Below, in pieces: positions 19,411 through 27,683 of a DNA stretch of 52,923 bases. Within the stretch, counting starts at the first letter, position 1. Every line of letters starts with the position of its first letter. Origin of the DNA: Lachnospiraceae bacterium AM93-12TA (GTDB lineage Bacteria > Bacillota > Clostridia > Lachnospirales > Lachnospiraceae); NCBI GenBank assembly GCA_027698105.1, contig JAQERH010000022.1, positions 1 through 52,923 on the forward strand. The letters run 5' to 3'. A model generated the notes under the pieces. It was not told the DNA's origin, did no database searches, and saw only the letters and a program-made list of their open reading frames with translations. The translations under genes were made by a program, and so were the position numbers.

Positions 19411-20181
19411 ATGAAGTTCTGGAAGGAAAAAAGAAAGCTCTGTATTGTAGCTGCGCTGACTGTTCTTCTGGCAGCGGCAGGTCTCATATGGGCAGGCCGG
19501 AGAAGTTCTGAGCTGTCTGTTTCAACAGAAGAAATCTGCTCCAACCTGAGCAGCCAGTCCTCCTTTTCTTTTATAAAGACGTCCCTTCATAAAACCATCA
19601 GGGGAACCGTGGAGGAGGACACCATAAAGTTTACCTATCTGTCTGAGCCGACCGAGGCGCTGCAGGCAGCTGCCTTTGATCCAGATACAGGAGAGACGGA
19701 TCTTCAGTATTCCGAGTATCACATCAGGCAGGAGGACGGCTGGCTGTTCTGCAGGTATAAGGATGGCAGATGGGAGGAGAGCAGGCCGGAGGAGTTTTCA
19801 CCGGAGGATTTCCTGAAACGAGTGTCCTTCTCGATTGCCGGAGTAGACCTGGCTGTGATTGATAACTGGAATTATGTCAGAACAGAAGAGCTGGGGGAGC
19901 GAAACGCCAGGCTTTTTAAGGGAACCTGCCCAGTAGAGACATACTTAAAGGCAAAGACAGAATTGGACGGATACAAGTATTTCGGGGTCAGTGACCAGTC
20001 AGGAGACTTGGGCGAAATTGAGGCGGAGATCTGGATTGATAAAGACTCGGACGAAGTCCTGAAGCTGAGATACGATATCACCCGGGCCAGAAAGCAGTAC
20101 CAGGAAGGCATGGGGATTGACGTGTTCGAGGTGACTCTCAGCGATGAGATTGTCCCCTTCGCGCTTCCGGAGGAGCTGTAA
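19411..20181 (+). CDS. Unknown membrane-anchored or secreted protein
   Basis: A 256-residue protein with a basic N-terminus and one hydrophobic segment (about residues 11-28, AALTVLLAAAGLIWAG), then an extracytoplasmic domain. The outer part alternates beta-like strands and contains Trp/Tyr-rich stretches (DGWLFCRYKDGRW) and a late EAEIWIDKDSDEVLKLRYD strand pair. That resembles the beta-sheet layout of LolA/LppX-like or outer-sheet proteins, but this is only an impression. No lipobox was seen. It is 49 bp after thiI, with a GGGGGG RBS, and ends the operon at a strong terminator. Function is not recognised. Confidence 0.75.
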   Translation: MKFWKEKRKLCIVAALTVLLAAAGLIWAGRRSSELSVSTEEICSNLSSQSSFSFIKTSLHKTIRGTVEEDTIKFTYLSEPTEALQAAAFDPDTGETDLQYSEYHIRQEDGWLFCRYKDGRWEESRPEEFSPEDFLKRVSFSIAGVDLAVIDNWNYVRTEELGERNARLFKGTCPVETYLKAKTELDGYKYFGVSDQSGDLGEIEAEIWIDKDSDEVLKLRYDITRARKQYQEGMGIDVFEVTLSDEIVPFALPEEL

Positions 20182-20184
20182 AAT

Positions 20185-20250
20185 AAAAGAAAGAGCAGAA
20201 AGTTTCCGGTGACTTTCATTGGAACAAGGAAACTTTCTGCTCTTTCTTTT
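20185..20250. terminator. Bidirectional terminator with a conserved-looking loop
   Basis: A perfect 23-bp stem (20185-20207 with 20228-20250) closes a 20-nt loop. It lies between the plus-strand gene ending at 20181 and the minus-strand HPr-like gene ending at 20259, and both strands show A/T-rich flanks. The loop sequence GGTGACTTTCA...GGAACAAG recurs in a second hairpin at 48172-48232. Confidence 0.9.
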
Positions 20251-20258
20251 TAATATGT

Positions 20259-20492
20259 TTACTCTACGATGTATGGAGCCAGAATCGTGAGAATCTCGTC
20301 TACCTGAGTCTCAGAGTGAATATTTAAATCAATCGGCTTGGACAGATCCAGGCTGAAAATACCCATAATAGATTTGGCGTCAATCACGTATCTTCCGGAT
20401 ACCAGATCAAAATCAACGTCAAATTTGGCTAAATCGTTTACGAAGGATTTAACTTTATCAATAGAATTAAGAGAAATGCGAACTGTTTTCAT
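20259..20492 (-). CDS. HPr-like protein without the phosphorylated histidine
   Basis: A 77-residue protein with the HPr fold pattern, including the C-terminal half SGRYVIDAKSIMGIFSLDL that resembles the Ser46 region of HPr. The N-terminal GxHARPA motif with catalytic His15 is not present; the equivalent stretch reads LNSIDKVKSF. It therefore should not carry phosphate in the PTS, but may be a regulatory HPr/Crh-like protein that binds partners through the Ser region. It is common in Clostridia as a lone gene. RBS GGAGG is upstream and a promoter lies at 20578-20606. Confidence 0.85.
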   Translation of the reverse strand: MKTVRISLNSIDKVKSFVNDLAKFDVDFDLVSGRYVIDAKSIMGIFSLDLSKPIDLNIHSETQVDEILTILAPYIVE

Positions 20493-20577
20493 GAAAAACC
20501 TCCTCCGGCCCGTATGCGCCGTCTTGCTTTATATTTGGCTTTTGAGCGTCAGTATACACGGACGCTGTCCTGTTTCT

Positions 20578-20606
20578 ATACTACAAATTTAACTGATAAA
20601 AGTCAA
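20578..20606 (-). promoter_or_regulatory. Promoter of the HPr-like gene
   Basis: On the minus strand TTGACT (20606-20601), a 17-bp spacer and TAGTAT (20583-20578). This falls inside the 338-bp gap 20493-20831, whose other half carries the mtaB promoter. Confidence 0.6.
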
Positions 20607-20709
20607 GTACGAGATAGGGAGAAATCTGTAAAGTTTTGTCTAAAAAAGAGTAATATTTCTGAGCAGAGAATATAACAGAAGATTTCTAAAGCTGCAGTTT
20701 ATTTTCAAG

Positions 20710-20739
20710 TGGACTTTCCCCCTCTTAATATGGTAAAAT
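20710..20739 (+). promoter_or_regulatory. Candidate mtaB promoter
   Basis: TGGACT (20710-20715), an 18-bp spacer and TAAAAT (20734-20739), about 90 bp before mtaB. The -35 box is weak. Nothing else is evident in this gap. Confidence 0.45.
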
Positions 20740-20831
20740 TACGAGAACTGCTGAACGCGTGTCAGCCCAGGAAAACGAACGAATCAAACAGGAAACACAG
20801 GAAATAGTTTGGATAGAAAGGAAACGGGAAA

Positions 20832-22145
20832 ATGAGAAAAGCTGCCCTTCACAATTTAGGCTGTAAGGTAAATGCTTACGAGACAGAGGCCATGCAGCAG
20901 ATGTTAGAAGATGCGGGATATGAGATTGTTCCATTTAAAGAGGGAGCGGATGTGTACGTGATCAACACCTGCTCCGTTACTAATGTAGCTGATAAGAAGT
21001 CCCGCCAGATGCTCCACCGTGCCAAAAAGCTGAATCCCTCGGCAGTAGTAGTAGCTGCAGGCTGCTATGTGCAGGCCGCAGGCGAGGAACTGCTGAAAGA
21101 CGAGGCCGTGGATATTGTAGTGGGAAATAACAGAAAACAGGATCTGATTGCTATTTTAGACCAGTATTTTGAAGAGCACCAGGGAGCGGAGAATATTATA
21201 GATATCGGAAAGACAGGGGAATACGAACCTCTTCACATCAGAAAGATTTCAGACCATACCAGAGCCTTTATCAAGGTGCAGGACGGCTGCAACCAGTTCT
21301 GCAGCTACTGTATTATCCCATACACCAGGGGACGTGTCAGAAGCCGCCAGATGGAAGATGTGGTGCGGGAGGTGGAGGAGCTGTCTGCTGCCGGTTATAA
21401 GGAGATCGTGCTGACAGGAATCCATTTAAGCTCCTACGGTGTGGATTTTAAGGAGGAGAAAACTGGCCTGTTAGATCTGATTGTCCGTCTGGATCAGATT
21501 CAGGGAGTGGAACGGATCCGCCTGGGTTCCCTGGAGCCCAGAATCATCACAGAGGAATTTGCCGGTACGCTGGCAGGACTAAAGAGCTTCTGTCCTCATT
21601 TCCATCTGTCCCTTCAGAGCGGCTGCGACGAGACGCTAAAGAGGATGAACCGCCACTATACCACAGAGGATTATGCATCCCGGTGTGAAATTCTCAGAAA
21701 GTATTTTGAAAATCCGGCCATTACCACAGATGTGATTGTGGGCTTCCCCCAGGAGACAGAAGCGGAGTTTGAGACCACCAGAGAATATCTGCGCCGGATC
21801 CATTTCTATGAGATGCATATTTTTAAGTATTCCAGAAGAGAAGGAACCAGAGCCGCCGTTATGGAAGGTCAGGTTCCAGAACAGGAGAAGAACAGGAGAA
21901 GCGATATTCTGCTGGATCTGGAGACAGAGCTGTCAAAAGCCTACCGCCGTTCCTTCTTGGGAAAAGAGGAGGAGGTACTTCTGGAGGAGAGAGTATCTGT
22001 AGACGGCTGCGACTATATGATTGGCCATACAAAGCAGTATGTGAAGGCAGTGGTTCCCTACCGGGAAGGTCTGAAGAACGTGACGGTAAGAGGAAAGCTT
22101 GAGAAAATGGTGACAGATGAGATTCTGTTCCTGTCCGAGGAATAG
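20832..22145 (+). CDS. mtaB: tRNA t6A37 methylthiotransferase MtaB
   Basis: A 437-residue radical SAM methylthiotransferase. The N-terminal cluster-binding cysteines are in LGCKVN, NTCSVT and GCYVQ, the radical SAM triad is CNQFCSYC, and the C-terminus has a TRAM-like RNA-binding domain (about 375-435). MtaB converts t6A37 to ms2t6A37 in tRNAs reading ANN codons. The opening LHNLGCKVNAYETE separates it from MiaB and RimO. It has a probable promoter of its own and is followed by ireB. Confidence 0.95.
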   Translation: MRKAALHNLGCKVNAYETEAMQQMLEDAGYEIVPFKEGADVYVINTCSVTNVADKKSRQMLHRAKKLNPSAVVVAAGCYVQAAGEELLKDEAVDIVVGNNRKQDLIAILDQYFEEHQGAENIIDIGKTGEYEPLHIRKISDHTRAFIKVQDGCNQFCSYCIIPYTRGRVRSRQMEDVVREVEELSAAGYKEIVLTGIHLSSYGVDFKEEKTGLLDLIVRLDQIQGVERIRLGSLEPRIITEEFAGTLAGLKSFCPHFHLSLQSGCDETLKRMNRHYTTEDYASRCEILRKYFENPAITTDVIVGFPQETEAEFETTREYLRRIHFYEMHIFKYSRREGTRAAVMEGQVPEQEKNRRSDILLDLETELSKAYRRSFLGKEEEVLLEERVSVDGCDYMIGHTKQYVKAVVPYREGLKNVTVRGKLEKMVTDEILFLSEE

Positions 22146-22176
22146 GGACTGCCTGTTGTCTTAAGAAATATTTTTC

Positions 22177-22205
22177 TTGCCGAATGGGATATTTTGGGTT
22201 AGAAT
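22177..22205 (+). promoter_or_regulatory. ireB promoter
   Basis: TTGCCG (22177-22182), a 17-bp spacer and TAGAAT (22200-22205) lie between mtaB and ireB. Confidence 0.6.
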
Positions 22206-22238
22206 AAATAAGAGCAGTAAAGGACGTGAGAGATAACC

Positions 22239-22502
22239 ATGGGTGATATGAAGAATACACAGTTTTTTAAAACAGTACAGGATGATACAAAGCTGGAGGT
22301 GAGCCAGGTTCTGGAGCAGGTATACTTTGCGCTGACAGAGAAGGGCTATAATCCTATCAACCAGATTGTAGGGTATATTATGTCAGGAGACCCCACCTAT
22401 ATCACCAGCCACAAAAGTGCCAGAAGCCTGATTATGAAGGTAGAGCGTGATGAAATTCTGGAAGAGCTGATGAAAAATTATGTAGATACGCGTCTCAGAT
22501 AA
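22239..22502 (+). CDS. ireB: IreB family regulatory phosphoprotein (DUF965)
   Basis: An 87-residue protein matching the IreB/YrzL family: [19 protein letters not shown] and [18 protein letters not shown] are near-invariant. In Enterococcus, IreB is phosphorylated on threonine by the PASTA kinase IreK and lowers cephalosporin resistance. The usual order yrzL-yrrK(ruvX)-yrzB is kept here, although 240 bp separate it from ruvX. Residues 4-10 (KNTQFFK) include a Thr in the region where phosphorylation is expected. Confidence 0.93.
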   Translation: MGDMKNTQFFKTVQDDTKLEVSQVLEQVYFALTEKGYNPINQIVGYIMSGDPTYITSHKSARSLIMKVERDEILEELMKNYVDTRLR

Positions 22503-22679
22503 AAGCAGGAAAAGCGGGAAGCAGAACCGGCAGGGAGTATCTCCCAGGATTCTGCCCCGCTTTGGCGGTATATTCAGCTAATATACAAAAGACCGCACAG
22601 GAAAAGAAGGGAAAAGCGTAATCGGACATACGGGAACAGGAAGTTGGCATTGCGCCAGCTTGTTTTATAGTGGGAAAAT

Positions 22680-22724
22680 GCCCTCGGTTTGCAAGAACAC
22701 AGGTGGTTCTTGTAAACTGAGGGC
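22680..22724 (+). promoter_or_regulatory. Hairpin just upstream of the ruvX RBS
   Basis: A 19-bp stem (22680-22698 with 22706-22724, two of the pairs G-U) has a 7-nt loop ACAGGTG. It ends 4 nt before GGAGA, the likely ruvX RBS. There is no U-run, so it is not a standard terminator. It could separate ireB from ruvX expression, protect the 5' end of a processed RNA, or act in translational control. Confidence 0.55.
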
Positions 22725-22742
22725 TTATGGAGAATAAGTAAA

Positions 22743-23165
22743 ATGAGAATAATGGGACTTGATTTCGGTTCCAGAACCACAGGAGTGGCTGTCAGCGATC
22801 CCCTGGGGATGACAGCCCAGGGCGTAGAGACCATTGTCCGAAAGGATGAGAATAAGCTGCGCCAGACCTGTGCCAGAATTGAGGAACTGATCAAAGAATA
22901 TGAGATTGAGGAAATTGTTTTAGGATATCCTAAGAATATGAACAATACAGCGGGAGAGCGGGCCGAGAAGACAGAGGAATTTAAGGCCATGCTGGAGCGC
23001 CGGACAGGAAAGCCGGTGATTTTGTGGGACGAACGTCTGACTACCGTAGCTGCTGAGCGGGTACTCATGGAGAGCGGCGTCCGCCGGGAGAACAGAAAAG
23101 CAGTGGTGGATAAGATTGCTGCAGTATTGATTCTGCAGGGATATCTGGATTCCCGCGGAAATTAG
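22743..23165 (+). CDS. ruvX: Holliday junction resolvase-like protein RuvX/YqgF
   Basis: A 140-residue RNase H-fold protein. The first catalytic Asp is in [16 protein letters not shown], the middle strand [14 protein letters not shown] carries the conserved Gly-Pro turn, and the later WDERLTT and [13 protein letters not shown] supply further acidic residues. YqgF proteins act in 16S rRNA 5' processing and possibly at Holliday junctions. It sits between ireB and the DUF1292 gene, the conserved Firmicute order. Confidence 0.93.
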   Translation: MRIMGLDFGSRTTGVAVSDPLGMTAQGVETIVRKDENKLRQTCARIEELIKEYEIEEIVLGYPKNMNNTAGERAEKTEEFKAMLERRTGKPVILWDERLTTVAAERVLMESGVRRENRKAVVDKIAAVLILQGYLDSRGN

Positions 23166-23200
23166 AATACTGATAGAAAAGAACAGACAGGAGACAGAAA

Positions 23201-23494
23201 ATGAGCGATATGTTTGATAAGATAGATGAAATGGAAAATAAGATTACACTTCAGTCCGAGGACGGCGAGCCGATTGACTTTTACGTCCTTGAGGAGACGA
23301 AGTTAAACGGGGAAAATTTCCTTTTAGTAACAGATTCTAAAGAGGGGGATGGCGAATGCTACCTTCTTAAGGATATATCAAAACCAGAGGACGCTGAAGC
23401 AGTGTATGAATTCGTAGAGGAGGACGGCGAGCTTGATTACCTCTCCCGGATTTTTAACGAGCTGATGGGCGACATGGGGATTGAGATAGAATAA
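23201..23494 (+). CDS. DUF1292 family protein (YrzB-like)
   Basis: A 97-residue acidic protein with the DUF1292 pattern: ITLQSEDGEPIDFYVLEE, then YLLKDI and a C-terminal EDGELDYLSRIFNEL. Its function is unknown in all species known to me. The gene follows ruvX by 35 bp and precedes RNase J by 21 bp. Its constant association with ireB and ruvX suggests a role in the same physiology, but this is inference only. Confidence 0.9.
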   Translation: MSDMFDKIDEMENKITLQSEDGEPIDFYVLEETKLNGENFLLVTDSKEGDGECYLLKDISKPEDAEAVYEFVEEDGELDYLSRIFNELMGDMGIEIE

Positions 23495-23515
23495 GACATC
23501 GGAGGTGCGATTTAT

Positions 23516-25183
23516 TTGAAAAAGGACACAAAAAATAATAAGGTAAAAATTATACCGCTTGGAGGCCTGGAACAGATCGGAATGAATATGACGGCCTTTG
23601 AGTACGAGGACAGTATTATTGTGGTGGACTGCGGACTGGCCTTCCCAAGCGATGATATGCTGGGAATCGATCTGGTCATTCCGGATGTTACCTATCTGAA
23701 GAACAACATTGACAAGGTCAAGGGCTTTGTGATCACTCACGGACACGAGGATCACATCGGCGCCCTTCCCTATGTGCTGAAGGACGTGCCTGCGCCGGTT
23801 TACGGCACGAAGCTGACCATTGGCCTGATTGAGCATAAGCTGAAGGAGCACAACATGCTGCGCACCATCAAGAGAAAGGTGGTAAAGCATGGCCAGTCCA
23901 TTAATCTGGGCTGCTTCAGGGTAGAGTTTGTAAAGACAAACCACAGTATTGTGGATGCTTCTGCCCTGGCAATCTTCACACCGGCAGGAATCATTGTCCA
24001 CACTGGTGACTTTAAGATTGACTATACGCCTGTATTCGGTGAGCCTGCAGACCTGCAGCGCTTTGCAGAGCTTGGCAAAAAGGGCGTTCTGGCTCTGATG
24101 TGCGACAGTACCAACGCCACCCGCCCAGGCTTTACCATGTCGGAGCGGACGGTTGGAAAGACCTTCGACGCGATTTTCTCGGAGCACCAGAACAACAGAA
24201 TTATCGTGGCTACCTTTGCTTCTAACGTGGATCGTGTGCAGCAGATTATCAGCTCTGCCTGCAAATATGGCAGAAAGGTAGTCATTGAAGGCCGCAGCAT
24301 GGTGAATGTCATCGGAACAGCCAGTGAGCTGGGGTACATTGATATTCCAGAGGGCACTTTGATTGATATTGAAAATCTGAAAAATTACAGGCCGGAGGAT
24401 ACAGTCTTAATTACCACAGGAAGCCAGGGAGAGTCCATGGCAGCTCTCTCCAGAATGGCGGCAAGCCTTCACAGAAAGGTATCCATTATGCCGGGAGATG
24501 TGGTGATTTTAAGCTCTACTCCGATTCCGGGCAATGAGAAGGCAGTTTCCAGGGTTATCAACGAGCTGTCCATGAAGGGAGCAGAGGTTATCAACCAGGA
24601 TACCCATGTTTCCGGACATGCCTGCCAGGAGGAGATTAAGCTGATCTACTCTCTGGTGCGTCCGAAATATGCTATTCCGGTTCACGGCGAGTACCGCCAC
24701 CTGATGGCTCAGAAGAAGTTAGCTGAGTCCATGGGAATTCCCAAGGAAAATGTGATTGTCATGTCCTCCGGAGATGTGATCGAGATTGGAGAAGAGGGCT
24801 ATAAGACGGTGGATCGCGTTCAGTCAGGCGGTATTCTGGTAGACGGACTGGGCATCGGCGATGTGGGAAATATTGTCCTCAGAGACCGCCAGAACCTGGC
24901 TCAGAACGGTATTATCGTGGTGGTTCTCACTCTGGAAAAATACAGCAATCAGCTGCTTGCAGGACCGGACATCGTGTCCAGAGGCTTTGTCTATGTGAGA
25001 GAGTCCGAGGATCTGATGGACGAGGCCCAGGCCATTGTGGACGCAGCTGTTCAGGACTGCTTAAAGCGCCATGTCAGCGACTGGGGCAAGATTAAGAATA
25101 TTATCCGTGACAGTTTAAGTGATTTCCTGTGGAAGAGGATGAAGAGAAATCCGATGATTCTTCCGATTATTATGGAAGTATAG
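23516..25183 (+). CDS. rnj: Ribonuclease J
   Basis: A 555-residue metallo-beta-lactamase/beta-CASP nuclease. The metal motif HGHEDHIGALPY, the phosphodiester-sensing LMCDSTNATRPGFT stretch and the late PVHGEYRHL and SGGILVDGLG motifs are typical of RNase J. It has 5'-3' exonuclease and endonuclease activity in RNA processing and decay. It starts at TTG, supported by GGAGGTG 8 nt upstream. No second RNase J gene is in the window, so J1 or J2 identity is undecided. It lies in a run from DUF1292 to the MltG-like gene. Confidence 0.96.
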   Translation: MKKDTKNNKVKIIPLGGLEQIGMNMTAFEYEDSIIVVDCGLAFPSDDMLGIDLVIPDVTYLKNNIDKVKGFVITHGHEDHIGALPYVLKDVPAPVYGTKLTIGLIEHKLKEHNMLRTIKRKVVKHGQSINLGCFRVEFVKTNHSIVDASALAIFTPAGIIVHTGDFKIDYTPVFGEPADLQRFAELGKKGVLALMCDSTNATRPGFTMSERTVGKTFDAIFSEHQNNRIIVATFASNVDRVQQIISSACKYGRKVVIEGRSMVNVIGTASELGYIDIPEGTLIDIENLKNYRPEDTVLITTGSQGESMAALSRMAASLHRKVSIMPGDVVILSSTPIPGNEKAVSRVINELSMKGAEVINQDTHVSGHACQEEIKLIYSLVRPKYAIPVHGEYRHLMAQKKLAESMGIPKENVIVMSSGDVIEIGEEGYKTVDRVQSGGILVDGLGIGDVGNIVLRDRQNLAQNGIIVVVLTLEKYSNQLLAGPDIVSRGFVYVRESEDLMDEAQAIVDAAVQDCLKRHVSDWGKIKNIIRDSLSDFLWKRMKRNPMILPIIMEV

Positions 25184-25231
25184 CACCGAAAGATACGGGA
25201 CAGCAAAGGACAGACTGTGAGGAAGTGAGAT

Positions 25232-25639
25232 ATGAGCCGCAGAACGAGGGAAATCAACCGGGTGACAGGAGGAATTATCAGCATCTCCTTAAAGCTGATT
25301 CTGCTGGCTCTTGTCTGCATCCTTATGTACGAGGGTGTGACAAGAGGCTACAGCTTTGGCCATGAGATCTTTGCCCCTGCGCCCATGGATCAGGAAGAGG
25401 GCGTGTCAAGGCAGGTAACGGTGGAGAAAGGGATGTCAGCTATAGAGACAGGAAAACTTTTAAAGGCCCAGGGGCTGATTCCCAATGAATACGTATTTGC
25501 TATAGAAGCTTCTCTTTATGAGTACGAGATTCATCCGGGAACCTATACCTTTAACACTGCTCAGACCTCTATGGACATGCTTCAGATACTGGATGACAGT
25601 CCGGGAGTTTCCGATGAGGACGAGAAGGAGGAAGAATGA
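25232..25639 (+). CDS. Short MltG/YceG-like membrane protein lacking the catalytic domain
   Basis: A 135-residue protein with one membrane helix (about 18-36) and then a LysM-like segment similar to the front of MltG endolytic transglycosylases (VTVEKGMSAIETGKLLKAQGLI...HPGTYTFN). Full MltG proteins have about 340 residues, with a catalytic Glu in the missing C-terminal part. Here the protein ends in an acidic tail (DEDEKEEE). It may be a non-catalytic relative or remnant kept in the mltG position: in Bacillus yrrL(mltG)-yrrM-yrrN-yrrO are neighbours. Its stop overlaps the next start by 4 bp (ATGA), so translation is probably coupled. Confidence 0.75.
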   Translation: MSRRTREINRVTGGIISISLKLILLALVCILMYEGVTRGYSFGHEIFAPAPMDQEEGVSRQVTVEKGMSAIETGKLLKAQGLIPNEYVFAIEASLYEYEIHPGTYTFNTAQTSMDMLQILDDSPGVSDEDEKEEE

Positions 25640-26307
25640 TTGTAAATGAGAGACTGACCTCCTACCTTCACTCTCTGGATCAGGGAAATGGAGAGCTGTT
25701 AGATACTATTGAGGCGGAGGCGGTAAGAGATTTTGTTCCGATTATCAGAAAGGAGACAGGAGCTCTCTTAAAAACCCTGGTGGCTTTAAAACAGCCCGGA
25801 GCGATTCTGGAGGTAGGAACGGCAGTGGGATACTCAGCCCTGCTGATGGGGCGGGTGATGCCGGAAAACTGCCATATCACTACCATAGAAAAATATGAAA
25901 AACGCCTTCCCATTGCCAGAGAAAACTTCCGGCGGGCAGGTATGGAAGACAGAATTACCCTGTTAGAAGGAGATGCGGAAGAGATTTTATCGGGCCTTAC
26001 GGGAACCTGGGATTTTATCTTCATGGACGCGGCTAAAGGACAGTATCTCCACTGGCTGCCTATGCTGCTTCGGCTGATGCCGGAGGGAGGCGTTCTGATT
26101 TCCGACAATGTGCTGCAGGATGGAGATCTGATTGAATCAAGATATGCAGTGGAGCGAAGAAACCGCACCATTCACAGCAGGATGCGGGAGTATCTCTATA
26201 CGCTGACCCACATGGAGGAGCTGGAAACATCAGTGCTTCCCATTGGGGACGGGGTAACTGTCAGCGTAAAAAAACCTGCTGCCAGCCGGAAACATACTGC
26301 AGAATAA
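25636..26307 (+). CDS. trmR: O-methyltransferase, probable tRNA 5-hydroxyuridine methyltransferase TrmR
   Basis: A 223-residue class I SAM methyltransferase of O-methyltransferase family 3, with ILEVGTAVGYSALLMG (SAM loop) and FIFMDAAKGQY plus LISDNVLQDG (metal/active-site area). In B. subtilis the relative YrrM (TrmR) methylates ho5U34 to mo5U34 in tRNA and lies beside the U32 peptidase-like TrhP genes. The same pairing is seen here: the next gene is a U32 protein 20 bp downstream. A catechol-type methyltransferase is the less likely alternative. Confidence 0.85.
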   Translation: MIVNERLTSYLHSLDQGNGELLDTIEAEAVRDFVPIIRKETGALLKTLVALKQPGAILEVGTAVGYSALLMGRVMPENCHITTIEKYEKRLPIARENFRRAGMEDRITLLEGDAEEILSGLTGTWDFIFMDAAKGQYLHWLPMLLRLMPEGGVLISDNVLQDGDLIESRYAVERRNRTIHSRMREYLYTLTHMEELETSVLPIGDGVTVSVKKPAASRKHTAE

Positions 26308-26327
26308 TAGAACAGAGGAAGAGATAG

Positions 26328-27587
26328 ATGAGAAAACTGGAGCTTTTAATTCCAGCCGGAAGTCTGGATGTGTTAAAAACTGCCGTGATTTACGGAGCAG
26401 ACGCAGTCTACATCGGAGGCGAGGCCTTCGGACTTCGGGCGAAAGCGAAAAACTTCACAAAGGAAGACATGAAGGAAGGAATTGCCTTTGCCCATGAGAG
26501 AGGGGTAAAGGTTTATGTGACTGCCAATATTTTAGCCCACAACGAGGATTTGCCGAGAGTGGAGGCGTACTTTGAGGAGATGAAGGAAGTTCGTCCCGAC
26601 GCGCTGATTATCTCCGATCCGGGTGTCTTTGCCATTGCCAGAAAGATTCTTCCGGATATGGAGCTTCACGTCAGTACCCAGGCCAATAATACAAATTATG
26701 GAACCTTTCTGTTCTGGTACAATCAGGGAGCCAAGCGTGTGGTGACAGCCAGGGAGCTGTCCTTAAAAGAGATTAAAGAGATCAGAGACAGAATTCCGGA
26801 GGATATGGAGATCGAAAGCTTTATCCATGGAGCTATGTGCATTTCCTATTCCGGCCGCTGCCTTCTCAGCAATTACTTTGTGGGACGAGACGCCAACCAG
26901 GGAGCCTGTACCCACCCATGCCGCTGGAAATATTCCGTGGTGGAGGAAACGAGACCAGGCGAGTATATGCCGGTCTATGAGAATGAGCGGGGAACCTATA
27001 TTTTCAACTCTAAGGATCTGTGTATGATTGAGCACATCCCGGAGATGATAGAGGCTGGAATCGACAGCTTCAAGATTGAGGGCCGGATGAAGACCGCCCT
27101 CTATGTGGCGACGGTGGCCAGAACCTATCGGAAGGCCATTGACGACTATCTGGAGAGTCCAGAGAAGTACAGAGCCAATATGGAGTGGTACAAGGCGGAG
27201 ATTGGAAAGTGCACCTACCGTGAATTTACCACAGGCTTCTATTTCAATAAGCCGGATTCCACTACCCAGATTTACGACAGCAACACGTATGTGAAAAATT
27301 ATACCTATATCGGAACTGTGGAAACTGTTTTTGAGGACGGAAGCTTCCAGATGGAGCAGAAAAATAAGTTCACAGTGGGAGAAACCATTGAGATCATGAA
27401 GCCTGATGGAAGGAATCTGGCTGTCACAGTAGAGGAGATCAGGAATGAGGAGGGAGAGCTGATGGAGAGCGCTCCCCATCCGAAACAGATTCTTAAGGTG
27501 AAACTGTCTGAAACGCCAAAGGCCTACGATATTTTAAGAAGAAGCGAACAGAATGAAGAGAAAGAGGCAGGGCAGACTGAGAGCTAG
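26328..27587 (+). CDS. U32 family peptidase-like protein, probable tRNA uridine hydroxylation protein TrhP
   Basis: A 419-residue U32 family protein. It has the N-terminal barrel (LELLIPAGSLDVLKTA, GADAVYIGG), the U32 signature EIESFIHGAMCISYSGRC and further cysteines in GACTHPCRW. These cysteines are thought to hold an iron-sulfur cluster in TrhP/RlhA. Members next to trmR take part in prephenate-dependent tRNA U34 hydroxylation (ho5U). It is 20 bp behind the trmR-like gene, which supports that role over collagenase activity. Confidence 0.88.
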   Translation: MRKLELLIPAGSLDVLKTAVIYGADAVYIGGEAFGLRAKAKNFTKEDMKEGIAFAHERGVKVYVTANILAHNEDLPRVEAYFEEMKEVRPDALIISDPGVFAIARKILPDMELHVSTQANNTNYGTFLFWYNQGAKRVVTARELSLKEIKEIRDRIPEDMEIESFIHGAMCISYSGRCLLSNYFVGRDANQGACTHPCRWKYSVVEETRPGEYMPVYENERGTYIFNSKDLCMIEHIPEMIEAGIDSFKIEGRMKTALYVATVARTYRKAIDDYLESPEKYRANMEWYKAEIGKCTYREFTTGFYFNKPDSTTQIYDSNTYVKNYTYIGTVETVFEDGSFQMEQKNKFTVGETIEIMKPDGRNLAVTVEEIRNEEGELMESAPHPKQILKVKLSETPKAYDILRRSEQNEEKEAGQTES

Positions 27588-27683
27588 TCAGACTGCCGGG
27601 CTCTTCGACTGGAACGGGGGATGCGAAAGGGCAGAGATGCTGATTTTGCACCCCCTTTTAGCACACAGGAAGGAGGAATGAGT

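Noticed and set aside
25232..25639. A frameshifted full-length mltG
   Set aside because: The next gene overlaps the stop by only 4 bp and encodes a complete methyltransferase, so no room exists for a lost catalytic part.
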